From IMG/VR virus record IMGVR_UViG_3300027749_000192, positions 1 through 44,161 of that record: a stretch of DNA of 44,161 nt, one strand, 5' to 3'. Under the pieces are notes generated by a model. The model worked only from the letters and a program-made list of their open reading frames with translations, was not told the origin of the DNA and did no database searches. Each line of letters starts with the position of its first letter. Within the stretch, counting starts at the first letter, position 1. Source of the DNA: a virus. Positions 7,300-14,205 of the stretch are shown piece by piece. Made by a program: the position numbers and the translations under genes.

Positions 7300-7406
7300 G
7301 TCTCCGTGTCGTAGCCGCAGCGCACCTCTACTACCTCGCCGGTTCAGATGATCCGCGCGCCGTGCCCTTGTCTCTGATAGGGGGGAGGGGGAATGACCCT
7401 AGCTGA
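7296..7406 (+). CDS. Possible 36-residue peptide
   Basis: A short ORF starts with GTG overlapping the preceding stop (GTGA), with GGAGGGGG upstream, and ends inside the next gene. It fills an otherwise empty 90-base gap in a tightly coupled operon. It has no recognisable domain and may be only translational coupling sequence. Confidence 0.35.
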   Translation: MSLRVVAAAHLYYLAGSDDPRAVPLSLIGGRGNDPS

Positions 7407-7671
7407 AATGTCCACCATCCTCCGCACCAACAACCTCCTCCTCAACAACTTCTACCAACTAGACTCAGGAGCCTACCGTGTTTCAGTCCGCAGCCTTGGA
7501 GCTGGTCTCCACTACCACTTTGCCACCCACGCAGATCCCGACACCGCCTTCCTCAACGCCATTGCAGCTGCTGGATCGACTGGAGTTTCACTTCGCCATA
7601 ACAACCCTACTGCTAAAGGAACTTCGCCAAGAGTTAAAGTTGCACTTGAAGAACTAGATTTAGATTTGTAG
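7393..7671 (+). CDS. Early protein ending in LEELDLDL
   Basis: This 92-residue protein is last in the first early operon. A small N-terminal domain is followed by a basic linker and then VALE plus the acidic-aliphatic tail (85-92), as in the protein at 2427. The strong GGGGGGAGGGGG site precedes the ATG. Function unknown; the tail is the notable part. Confidence 0.75.
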   Translation: MTLAEMSTILRTNNLLLNNFYQLDSGAYRVSVRSLGAGLHYHFATHADPDTAFLNAIAAAGSTGVSLRHNNPTAKGTSPRVKVALEELDLDL

Positions 7672-7677
7672 TCTTAA

Positions 7678-7712
7678 AGTATGGCTCATTCCCCGCGCAA
7701 ATGGGCCATACT
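7678..7712 (+). repeat. Repeated hairpin element, copy B
   Basis: AGTATGGCTCATT (7678-7690) pairs with AATGGGCCATACT (7700-7712) over 13 positions with one G-U pair, around a 9-base loop that begins CCCC. It lies between the end of the first early operon and promoter P4. No T-run follows, so termination would need another mechanism. Confidence 0.8.
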
Positions 7713-7731
7713 ACCCGCCTGAATAAACCGC

Positions 7732-7760
7732 TTGACACCTGCACCTACGTCCCCCATTAT
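7732..7760 (+). promoter_or_regulatory. sigma70-like promoter P4
   Basis: TTGACA (7732-7737), 17-base spacer, CATTAT (7755-7760). It lies about 45 bases before the ATG of the gene at 7811, which has its own terminator at 8453. Confidence 0.65.
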
Positions 7761-7810
7761 GGCCACGTCAACGCGGCAATGACCGCACACCCCAAACCAA
7801 GGAAATTCAA

Positions 7811-8371
7811 ATGCCCGAGATCACCGAGACCACGCCCCGCACTAACATCACTATCCAAGGCGAAACTTTTGCCGCACCTCAGCCTTACGCTGAAGGCCAC
7901 GTTCTTTCCGGTAATGAAGCTAACGCTCTTAACCAGACCTACGCCGAAAACCTGCGCAATAACTTTGCCTCTAAGGTTAAGGCTGCCCAGGAAGCTGGCA
8001 CTTTCGATCTTGCCCAGTTCCAGTCAGAGTTTGACGAGTACGCTTCCGGCTACGAGTTTGGCGTTCGCTCCGGCGGTGGCGGCGGCGGTGGCCGTAGTGC
8101 TAACCCAGTACGCGCCGAGGCCATGAGCATTGCTCGCGCCCTGGTGAAGAAGGCCATCGTTAAGAAGGGTCTGAAGCTTTCCGACTACACCGCAGCAGAC
8201 ATTACGGCTCGCGCCACTGCCGCGCTGGACAAGGGAGACGATACTTCCGCTTCGATCATGGCGCTCGCTACGCAGCGGGTTGAGGCTACTAAGGATATTA
8301 CCGACATCGACCTTGACTCTGAGGAAGAAGTTGCCCCAGCCAAGGCTAAGAAGGGCGCCAGCGCCGAGTAA
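7811..8371 (+). CDS. Glycine-linker early protein, paralogue of the 408 gene product
   Basis: The 186-residue protein has an N-terminal region, a run of seven glycines (about 88-94), a basic Ala/Lys helical region (98-160) and an acidic motif ITDIDLDSEEE (163-173), followed by a Lys/Ala-rich end. The region after the glycines resembles residues 84-161 of the product at 408. Both genes are single cistrons with their own promoter and terminator, so they are probably highly expressed. A basic domain plus an acidic tail would fit nucleic-acid binding, but this is not shown. AAGGAAA precedes the ATG. Confidence 0.8.
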   Translation: MPEITETTPRTNITIQGETFAAPQPYAEGHVLSGNEANALNQTYAENLRNNFASKVKAAQEAGTFDLAQFQSEFDEYASGYEFGVRSGGGGGGGRSANPVRAEAMSIARALVKKAIVKKGLKLSDYTAADITARATAALDKGDDTSASIMALATQRVEATKDITDIDLDSEEEVAPAKAKKGASAE

Positions 8372-8377
8372 TCGTTT

Positions 8378-8405
8378 GGCCGGAGCTTGCGCCCTAGTTC
8401 CGGCC
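8378..8405 (+). promoter_or_regulatory. Hairpin after the 7811 gene
   Basis: GGCCGGA (8378-8384) pairs perfectly with TCCGGCC (8399-8405). There is no T-run. It lies between the stop codon and the true terminator at 8453, so it may protect the 3' end of an abundant mRNA. Confidence 0.55.
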
Positions 8406-8452
8406 ATTCGCAGCACGCTAAAGCTTTATTCTCCTGGGCTTTAGTTGTGCGG

Positions 8453-8486
8453 AAGGGGAGGTATGTTCTGACTACCTCCCCTTTTT
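8453..8486 (+). terminator. Strong rho-independent terminator
   Basis: AAGGGGAGGTA (8453-8463) pairs perfectly with TACCTCCCCTT (8473-8483) around a 9-base loop, and the T-run continues to 8486. It closes the 7811 unit six bases before the tRNA-like gene. Confidence 0.9.
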
Positions 8487-8491
8487 CCTAT

Positions 8492-8561
8492 GGACCAGTA
8501 GCTCAATTGGTAGAGCCTCCGTTAACGAGAGATTCGGGTTCAAGTCCCGACTGGCTCCCCA
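8492..8561 (+). tRNA. tRNA-like gene with shortened anticodon arm
   Basis: The D arm (GCTC/GAGC, 8501-8516), T arm (TCGGG, TTCAAGT loop, CCCGA, 8534-8550), acceptor (GGACCAG with CTGGCTC; one A-C mismatch and one G-U) and an encoded CCA (8559-8561) are clear. Between D and T arms there are only 17 bases (8517-8533), where about 22 are normal. The best fold is CTC/GAG with loop CGTTAACGA. Placing U33 at 8522 gives anticodon TAA (Leu, UUA codons). Reading GTT (Asn) would lack U33. It may be a functional short tRNA, a specialised tRNA or a decayed gene. Confidence 0.65.
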
Positions 8562-8573
8562 TCCTGCTTAGGC

Positions 8574-8603
8574 AAACCACTTCTCTCCGAGGTGGTTTTC
8601 TTA
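8574..8603 (+). terminator. Terminator-like hairpin after the tRNA
   Basis: AAACCAC (8574-8580) pairs with GTGGTTT (8592-8598), followed by a short T-rich stretch. It could end or process the tRNA transcript. The T-run is short, so termination is probably partial. Confidence 0.5.
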
Positions 8604-8619
8604 AACTGGAGTTCCCCAC

Positions 8620-8853
8620 TTGCCCACAGTTCCAGTACTAGACTTTTGGTATAAAGCCCTTCACTCTAGAAGCGGAATTTGCATACGTGTAACTGACTTG
8701 GATAAAACTCGTCAGGCCCTTTACCGTGCGCGAAAAGATGCTATGGACCCTCGGCTTGACTGCCTTCAAATATCTGCTTCCCCCACAGCCACAGATGAGT
8801 TGTGGATAGTCCACGCCCGAGCGCAGGAGCCTACTGATGCCGAAGAGACGTGA
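8620..8853 (+). CDS. Small protein, unknown
   Basis: A 77-residue protein starting at TTG, with GGAG about 10 bases upstream. No ATG in frame gives a better start. It overlaps the RHH gene downstream by 17 bases. No family recognised. Confidence 0.6.
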   Translation: MPTVPVLDFWYKALHSRSGICIRVTDLDKTRQALYRARKDAMDPRLDCLQISASPTATDELWIVHARAQEPTDAEET

Positions 8854-9061
8854 AATAGAACCACTGGTAAAAGTAACGCTTAACCTTTACCGAAGTGACT
8901 ACGAAAAGTTTCAGGTAATATATCGCCAATCCGGAGCTGCAGTAGCAATTCGTGCCTTGGTTCGGCAGCATGTGCAAAAAGTAGAAACACGGATTGCACA
9001 GACTACCGATGAAAAGCTTATCGCTGAAATTGACATTGACCTTGAAGGAGAAACAACGTGA
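8837..9061 (+). CDS. Ribbon-helix-helix-like protein with acidic tail
   Basis: Residues about 10-50 of this 74-residue protein fit a ribbon-helix-helix pattern: a short strand VKVTLNL, a helix with YEKF, and a second helix AIRALVRQHV. Such proteins bind DNA as dimers and usually repress. The C-terminal part, IAEIDIDLEGETT, is another form of the shared acidic tail. AGGAG precedes the ATG and the gene overlaps both neighbours. It heads the replication cluster, so it could regulate it. Confidence 0.65.
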   Translation: MPKRREIEPLVKVTLNLYRSDYEKFQVIYRQSGAAVAIRALVRQHVQKVETRIAQTTDEKLIAEIDIDLEGETT

Positions 9062-9258
9062 GTGAGATTGGAGATCTATTCGCTAAAGACCCACTGCTTC
9101 TTACGAAAGAAGACAGAACTGAAATCATAGGCTTTTACCGCGCTAACAGGGACAAGTATCTTTCTGGCGGTAAGCAGGAAAAGCAGCCAAAAGCGCCGAA
9201 GGCTACCAAAGGCGCAGGAGATCTTGGTGCGCTGGAAGATTTGGGGTTGGACCTTTGA
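9058..9258 (+). CDS. Small protein ending in LEDLGLDL
   Basis: The 66-residue protein starts with GTG overlapping the preceding stop (GTGA), with AAGGAG upstream. The N-terminal 36 residues are helical, followed by a Lys/Pro/Ala linker and the acidic-aliphatic tail (59-66). Its stop overlaps the TTG of the nuclease gene, so the two are coupled. It may be an adaptor for recombination proteins, which is inference from position and layout. Confidence 0.7.
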   Translation: MSEIGDLFAKDPLLLTKEDRTEIIGFYRANRDKYLSGGKQEKQPKAPKATKGAGDLGALEDLGLDL

Positions 9259-10199
9259 GCAATTCGCCTTCTCCTTACTTTTCCGGCACTTCACTCCAGT
9301 ACGCCTGGGACAACACTTCCATGTCTACTCTTCAAGCTTGCCCGCGAAAGTATCAGCTTTCCATCCTTGAAGGCTGGCGCCAGAAAAACAAGTCTCGCCA
9401 CCTCATCTTCGGCGGGCATTACGCTACTGCTATGGAGCACTTCTTCAAACACCAAGCTTCCGGCATGTCTTACGATGACGCGCTAGAAGCGGTAGTGGAA
9501 GAAACTTTAACCGCTACCTGGCTCCGCACCGAGGATGACCCAGACGGTTCCCCGTGGGACAGCGAAGACACTAAGAAATCTCGCGAGACCCTTATCCGCA
9601 GCATCATATGGTACTTCGAGACCTACCGAACGGACACAATGAAAACTGTAGTTCTTTCCGACGGTCGGCCAGCAGTTGAGTTATCCTTTGCCTTTGAGTC
9701 TGGGCATGAGTCGCCTTTCGCTAATCAACCTTATATTCTAACTGGCCACCTAGACCGGATTGTAGAGTTCGACGATACGACCTACATCATGGACCAAAAA
9801 ACTACCGGAGGCGCACTAGGCTCTTACTACTTTTCCGGCTACGACCTTGACTCACAAATGTCCCAGTATACTTTTGCGGGCAAGGTAGCATTTAACCTAC
9901 CGATCAAAGGAGTCATAATCGACGCCGCGCAAATAATGGTAGGTTTCACTGCTTTTGGTCGTGGTATTACTATGCGATCTGCCGGCCAGCTAGAAGAGTG
10001 GCACGAAAGTTTCGGGCATTGGCTCAGCCTTGCGGAGCGCTTCGCGGAAACGAAGTACTACCCTATGAACTTACAGTCTTGCGGCAACTACGGCGGCTGT
10101 GCTTTCAAAAACGTATGCAACAAAGACCCCGCAGTTCGTAATCTATTCTTAGAGACCGATTTTGAGAAGCGGTATTGGAACCCACTGGAGGCTCGGTAA
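9255..10199 (+). CDS. Cas4/AddB-like PD-(D/E)XK nuclease with iron-sulfur cluster
   Basis: The 314-residue protein has the RecB-family nuclease core: GHLDR (D167), DQK (D180, K182) and a QxxxY motif (Q201, Y205). Four cysteines (C29, C276, C282, C288) are placed as in the 4Fe-4S cluster of AddB and Cas4 enzymes: one near the N-terminus and three after the nuclease core. It probably resects DNA ends for recombination by the Sak4-like ATPase just downstream. The start is TTG overlapping the previous stop. It lacks the helicase domain of true AddB. Confidence 0.88.
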   Translation: MSNSPSPYFSGTSLQYAWDNTSMSTLQACPRKYQLSILEGWRQKNKSRHLIFGGHYATAMEHFFKHQASGMSYDDALEAVVEETLTATWLRTEDDPDGSPWDSEDTKKSRETLIRSIIWYFETYRTDTMKTVVLSDGRPAVELSFAFESGHESPFANQPYILTGHLDRIVEFDDTTYIMDQKTTGGALGSYYFSGYDLDSQMSQYTFAGKVAFNLPIKGVIIDAAQIMVGFTAFGRGITMRSAGQLEEWHESFGHWLSLAERFAETKYYPMNLQSCGNYGGCAFKNVCNKDPAVRNLFLETDFEKRYWNPLEAR

Positions 10200-10468
10200 T
10201 GGGACAGATTAATACAAAGGCAAACACTATTCAGCTACAAGCTAAAGTAGAAGGTATAGCTAAACCAGACGGAACTATTGCTGGGCCTATTACCCTAGTT
10301 TATTCTGACGGTTTTCCAGGCGGAGATAACAAACTTAAAAAGTTAGAGATCCCCTCTTCGCCATTTCCTTTCCTGATCCAAGATACAATTGTCCTTGTTG
10401 CAGTAACAATTATGCAAGTTTCTGTAGTTGAAGACAAGATTATTCCACCTCCTAAGTTTCTTCTATAG
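10199..10468 (+). CDS. Small protein between nuclease and Sak4-like ATPase
   Basis: The ATG at 10199 overlaps the nuclease stop (TAATG) and follows CTGGAGG, so I use it rather than the in-frame start at 10175. The product has 89 residues and looks beta-rich, with many valines and isoleucines. No family recognised. Its place between recombination genes suggests a partner role. Confidence 0.7.
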   Translation: MGQINTKANTIQLQAKVEGIAKPDGTIAGPITLVYSDGFPGGDNKLKKLEIPSSPFPFLIQDTIVLVAVTIMQVSVVEDKIIPPPKFLL

Positions 10469-10476
10469 GTCCCCGT

Positions 10477-11355
10477 ATGCCATCACTTGCTAACCATGAA
10501 GGAGCAGGCTTTGTTAAAGGTCTACTTCTTGGAGATCCAGGGTCCGGGAAAACCGGCTCGCTTACTTCTCTTGTCAAAGCAGGATACAAACTTCGTGTCT
10601 ATGACTTCGACAATCTTCTCACCTCCCTCATCGCCTTTTGTCAGCACGAGTGTCCAGACAAACTTAGCAACGTCGCCTACCAAACTTTTACCGATAAGCT
10701 TAAGGGAGTAGATACTCCTGTCGTAATGAACGGCGCTTCAGCTAAGATAATGCCGATTAATGACGGAACACCTAAAGCTTACGTAGCCGCGATGAAGCAG
10801 CTTACTCGATGGAAAGACCCAGACGGAGAAGACTTAGGTGATCCTGGCTCTTGGGGTAGAGACACAATAGTAGTGATTGACTCCCTAACTACCGCAAGCA
10901 ACGCCGCGTTTCGCTATGCTCAGGCTATGAACCCTATGGGTCGTGAGCCACAGGCATACTACCACACAGCGCAGCAGCTAATTATGAATATGCTTCAGCT
11001 TCTTTGCTCCAAAGACTTTGCGGTAAATGTGCTAGTGCTAGCTCATCTTACCTATACCGCAAAACCCCGTAGTCAGTCCGCTAAAGATGACATGACACTG
11101 CATGAGCAAATGGAGCTTGGCAAAGGCTTTCCGCGAAGTATAGGCGGGGCTCTTAACCAGGTTATTGCCGCATACTTTAACTCCGCCCTTCTTGTTGAGA
11201 ACAACGGAAACAAGCGGACCATCCAGACAAAGTCCACTTCTCTCGTGGACCTCAAGAACCCTGTCCCGTTCGGAGGTATAGATAAACTTCCTATCGAGAC
11301 CGGTTTGGCCACCTTTTTCCTCGCAGTGAATGGCCCACTGCATCCTTCCACTTAA
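10477..11355 (+). CDS. Sak4-like RecA-fold recombination ATPase
   Basis: The 292-residue protein has Walker A GDPGSGKT (19-26) and Walker B IVVIDSL (131-137) in a compact RecA core without the extra domains of RecA. This size and architecture match phage Sak4-type single-strand annealing ATPases, which work with a phage SSB. The next gene is a probable SSB and the upstream cluster holds a resecting nuclease, so the three form a recombination module. A plain AAA ATPase is the main alternative. Confidence 0.85.
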   Translation: MPSLANHEGAGFVKGLLLGDPGSGKTGSLTSLVKAGYKLRVYDFDNLLTSLIAFCQHECPDKLSNVAYQTFTDKLKGVDTPVVMNGASAKIMPINDGTPKAYVAAMKQLTRWKDPDGEDLGDPGSWGRDTIVVIDSLTTASNAAFRYAQAMNPMGREPQAYYHTAQQLIMNMLQLLCSKDFAVNVLVLAHLTYTAKPRSQSAKDDMTLHEQMELGKGFPRSIGGALNQVIAAYFNSALLVENNGNKRTIQTKSTSLVDLKNPVPFGGIDKLPIETGLATFFLAVNGPLHPST

Positions 11356-11370
11356 TGAAAGTTAAAAGTT

Positions 11371-11826
11371 ATGGTTGACTTTACACAAATCCTGACCACT
11401 AAAGCTGACGCAGTTGAAAAGCCTAAGCCGCGTCCAGTTGGTAGCTATCTTGCCTCTATCGTTGGTATGCCTTCGCAGAAAACGGTACAGTCCCAGGGCG
11501 AAGAAAAGCCTATCATTTCCTTCTCTTGCAAGGTAATGTCAGCAGGCTCAGACGTAGACCAAGATGATCTTTTCGTTCATGGCGAAGTCCATACTTGGCC
11601 TCCGTATAAGAAAGATTTCTGGGTTGATACGCCAGAAGGCCAGTACGCCTTGAAGCGTTTCCTTACCGAGACTCTTGACCTTGACCCGAAGGGAAAGACT
11701 ATGGCTGAACTTCTTGCTGAGTCCCCCGGCAAGCAGCTTACTATTGTGCTCAAGCACAGGCCTTTTGTGAACCGCGACGGTGAAGCAGAGATCTCCACAG
11801 AGATCGGCTCTACCGCTAAGGCGTAA
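11371..11826 (+). CDS. Probable single-stranded DNA-binding protein
   Basis: The 151-residue protein has a beta-rich middle and no catalytic motif. It lacks the acidic DDDIPF tip of bacterial SSB. Its place directly after a Sak4-like gene is the usual position of phage SSB genes, and its length fits. The call rests on context more than on sequence. Confidence 0.55.
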   Translation: MVDFTQILTTKADAVEKPKPRPVGSYLASIVGMPSQKTVQSQGEEKPIISFSCKVMSAGSDVDQDDLFVHGEVHTWPPYKKDFWVDTPEGQYALKRFLTETLDLDPKGKTMAELLAESPGKQLTIVLKHRPFVNRDGEAEISTEIGSTAKA

Positions 11827-11884
11827 GAGGAACTCCTGTCTGCAGCAGGGTTGGGGCGTAACCTGCCCGGAAGAAGTGGTTAGG

Positions 11885-11908
11885 TTGACGAGCTATCGTC
11901 TTTTATTT
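11885..11908 (+). terminator. Weak hairpin with T-run before the methyltransferase gene
   Basis: GACGA (11887-11891) pairs with TCGTC (11896-11900), followed by TTTTATTT. The stem has only five pairs, so it is at most an attenuator. It sits in a 95-base gap that also contains AACCT/AGGTT inverted arms and a TTGACG, so a control point between SSB and methyltransferase is plausible. Confidence 0.35.
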
Positions 11909-11921
11909 ACTAGGAGGTCCT

Positions 11922-13178
11922 ATGCTATCCGGCGAATTTGAGTCTGTATCTTATTCTTCCCTTTGGGTAGACCGAGGCGAGCGTATTCGCAAAGTCCTCA
12001 CCCCAGAAGCTGTAGAAGAAAAGCGCGAGTCCATTGCACGTATCGGCTTGATCCATCCTCTCGTAATCACACGTGAGGGTCAGATTATTTCCGGCGAAAC
12101 CCGCTATACCGCTCTCGGCTTACTTGGCTGGGACATGGTGCCGGTACAGTACGTTGATACCCTCGACCCAAAAGAACTTCTTGCTATCGAGCTAGAAGAA
12201 AACATTAAGCGCACGGACCTCAGCTGGCAGGACCAGTGCGATGCGCTTCGCAAGTATCACGCACTGCAACAAGATCTTCACGACTCTTGGACGCAGACCC
12301 AAACTGCAGACGCGCTTGGCATCGCCGCTTCTACTGTAACGCAGCAGCTTGCAGTAGCAGAAGAGATAAGCAAAGGAAACAGTAGAGTAGTAAATGCGCC
12401 AAAGTATTCCGTAGCTCGCGGCATTGTCGCACGGCAGAAAGAAAGGGAAAAAGCATCTGAGTTAACATCCCTTCTTGGCGAAGACGTTTTAGCCGCACCC
12501 GTTGCAGAAACTCCTATCTTAACCGCTAACTTTATAGATTGGGTTGACACATACTCCGGCCCTACTTTTAATTTAATCCACTGCGATTTTCCCTACGGCA
12601 TTAACGCAGATAAATTTAACCAAGGATCAGCAGATGCTTTTGGCGGATATGCCGATACGCCTGAAACGTATTGGGCTCTCGTGGACACTCTTATTTCAAA
12701 CAAAGAAAAGCTTCTTGGTTCCAGCGGGCACATTATCTTCTGGTTTTCCATGCGGTTTTACACTGAAACACTCGCACGACTTTCCGAGCATTTTTGGGTG
12801 GACCCTTACCCTCTTATATGGCACAAGTCAGACAATAAAGGCACCCTTCCTGATCCGAGTAGAGGTCCCAGGCGGATTTACGAAGTGGCATTTCTCTGCT
12901 CCCACGGAGATCGTAAGATCATATCAGCTGTTGCTAATACTTTCTCCGGCCCTACCATCCGTACAGCGGAGCACATGAGTGAAAAATCACAAGCAATGCT
13001 GGAGCACTTTTTCCGAATGGTGGTTGATGAGAATACTAGACTTCTTGATCCTACTTGTGGTAGCGGCAGTGCTTTGCGGGCTGGGCGTACTTTGGGAGCT
13101 GCTTCTATCCTTGGGCTAGAGATGAACCCCGACTTTGCTGAGAACGCTCGTAAAAGCTGGCTTGCCTCCAATGGCTGA
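11922..13178 (+). CDS. ParB-like domain fused to a DNA methyltransferase
   Basis: Residues 10-150 form a ParB/sulfiredoxin-type module with GETRY (58-62) and a helix-turn-helix (about 120-145, with DALGIAASTVTQQLAVA). Residues 200-415 are an N6-adenine/N4-cytosine class methyltransferase: motif IV is DFPY (222-225) and motif I is DPTCGSGSALRAG (376-388). Motif IV before motif I is the beta-class order. The protein probably methylates phage DNA and may avoid restriction; the ParB part likely guides DNA binding. The second motif IV residue is Phe instead of Pro. AGGAGG precedes the ATG. Confidence 0.88.
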   Translation: MLSGEFESVSYSSLWVDRGERIRKVLTPEAVEEKRESIARIGLIHPLVITREGQIISGETRYTALGLLGWDMVPVQYVDTLDPKELLAIELEENIKRTDLSWQDQCDALRKYHALQQDLHDSWTQTQTADALGIAASTVTQQLAVAEEISKGNSRVVNAPKYSVARGIVARQKEREKASELTSLLGEDVLAAPVAETPILTANFIDWVDTYSGPTFNLIHCDFPYGINADKFNQGSADAFGGYADTPETYWALVDTLISNKEKLLGSSGHIIFWFSMRFYTETLARLSEHFWVDPYPLIWHKSDNKGTLPDPSRGPRRIYEVAFLCSHGDRKIISAVANTFSGPTIRTAEHMSEKSQAMLEHFFRMVVDENTRLLDPTCGSGSALRAGRTLGAASILGLEMNPDFAENARKSWLASNG

Positions 13179-14205
13179 TATTGTTTTTGTAGTAGGGCAT
13201 TACACCGATGTCGAAGAACTCCACTGGAAACTTCCCCTTGTACCCAGCACTTCATCTGGAGTACAATTTGATACGCTCCTTAAGGACGCAGGCCTGGGTC
13301 GCGGAAGCGGAAAGGTTATCGCAGTATTACCCTTTTACCCGCTCAACGGTTCTATCCTTGATGAGTGCGTCAAGAAACAAGACCCTAATGCTGCTTACGG
13401 ACTCACCCCACTCGCCACCGGTAAATATTTACCAAACAAATACCTTAGTGCGCTTGAGTCGTTTGATAGAACTCTTACAGAACTCCGGCCAAATATCGTT
13501 GTTACTCTCGGTAGTGTTGCGTCCTGGGCAGTCACGGGTTCCAGCAAACTTGACTCCATCCGTGGAACACTCCGTATTGGTACTCGATATGAGGGAAAAG
13601 TCCTTCCTACATACCATCCCAGCGATATACTGCGACAGTATGATTTACGCCACACTACTGTCCTCGACTTCACGAAAGCGAAACGCCACAGCACAAGCCC
13701 TGTCTTCTCTAGACCAATTCGTGAAATACACATTGCGGAGACCGTTGAAGATATTGTCGAGTTCACCAAACTATACCTACAACATGCAACACAACTCGCA
13801 TTTGACATCGAAACCAGCATGGGACAAATTACTTGCATTGGGTTCGCCCCTTCCTTGGATCGAGCCCTCGTCATTCCAATCATAGATCCCCGGTGTCCTC
13901 ATGCGTCGTACTGGCCTACTCTTTCGCAAGAGCTTATTGTCTGGCGCCTCATTGCTGAAATCCTTGCTCTTCCCAACTGCAGCAAGTGTGGGCAAAACAC
14001 TCTCTACGATATTCAATACCTCTGGCAAGCCTACGGAATACCAGTTGTTCGATACGAACACGACACTATGCTGCTGCATCACTCGCTTCAGCCTGAGGCA
14101 CTTAAAGGTCTTGGTTATCTTGGGAGTGTATATACAGACGAGCCTTCATGGAAAGCAGATCGTCCTCGTGGAGGCGATGATACAATCAAACGAGAGGACA
14201 GCTAA
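13171..14205 (+). CDS. UDG-like domain fused to the first half of a 3'-5' exonuclease
   Basis: The ATG at 13171 overlaps the methyltransferase stop and is preferred to the in-frame start at 13135. Residues 1-170 resemble family 4-type uracil-DNA glycosylases (VTLGSVAS at 111-118, YHPS at 148-151). Residues 205-330 carry exonuclease motifs ExoI (FDIE, 211-214) and ExoII (NTLYD, 276-280) of family A polymerases. ExoIII is missing here and appears in the next ORF. The pair therefore looks like one polymerase split inside its proofreading domain. The stop and next start overlap as TAATG in a different frame. Confidence 0.85.
   Translation: MADIVFVVGHYTDVEELHWKLPLVPSTSSGVQFDTLLKDAGLGRGSGKVIAVLPFYPLNGSILDECVKKQDPNAAYGLTPLATGKYLPNKYLSALESFDRTLTELRPNIVVTLGSVASWAVTGSSKLDSIRGTLRIGTRYEGKVLPTYHPSDILRQYDLRHTTVLDFTKAKRHSTSPVFSRPIREIHIAETVEDIVEFTKLYLQHATQLAFDIETSMGQITCIGFAPSLDRALVIPIIDPRCPHASYWPTLSQELIVWRLIAEILALPNCSKCGQNTLYDIQYLWQAYGIPVVRYEHDTMLLHHSLQPEALKGLGYLGSVYTDEPSWKADRPRGGDDTIKREDS

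Noticed and set aside
7701-8126. Alternative-frame ORF over the 7811 gene
   Set aside because: It begins upstream of promoter P4, has no ribosome binding site and overlaps a gene with clear signals.
8492-8561. tRNA-like sequence as an attachment site (attP)
   Set aside because: No integrase or excisionase is present, and both halves of the tRNA are here, not only the 3' part.
13395-13883. Antisense ORF opposite the UDG-exonuclease gene
   Set aside because: Shadow ORF without a ribosome binding site, opposite a gene with clear catalytic motifs.
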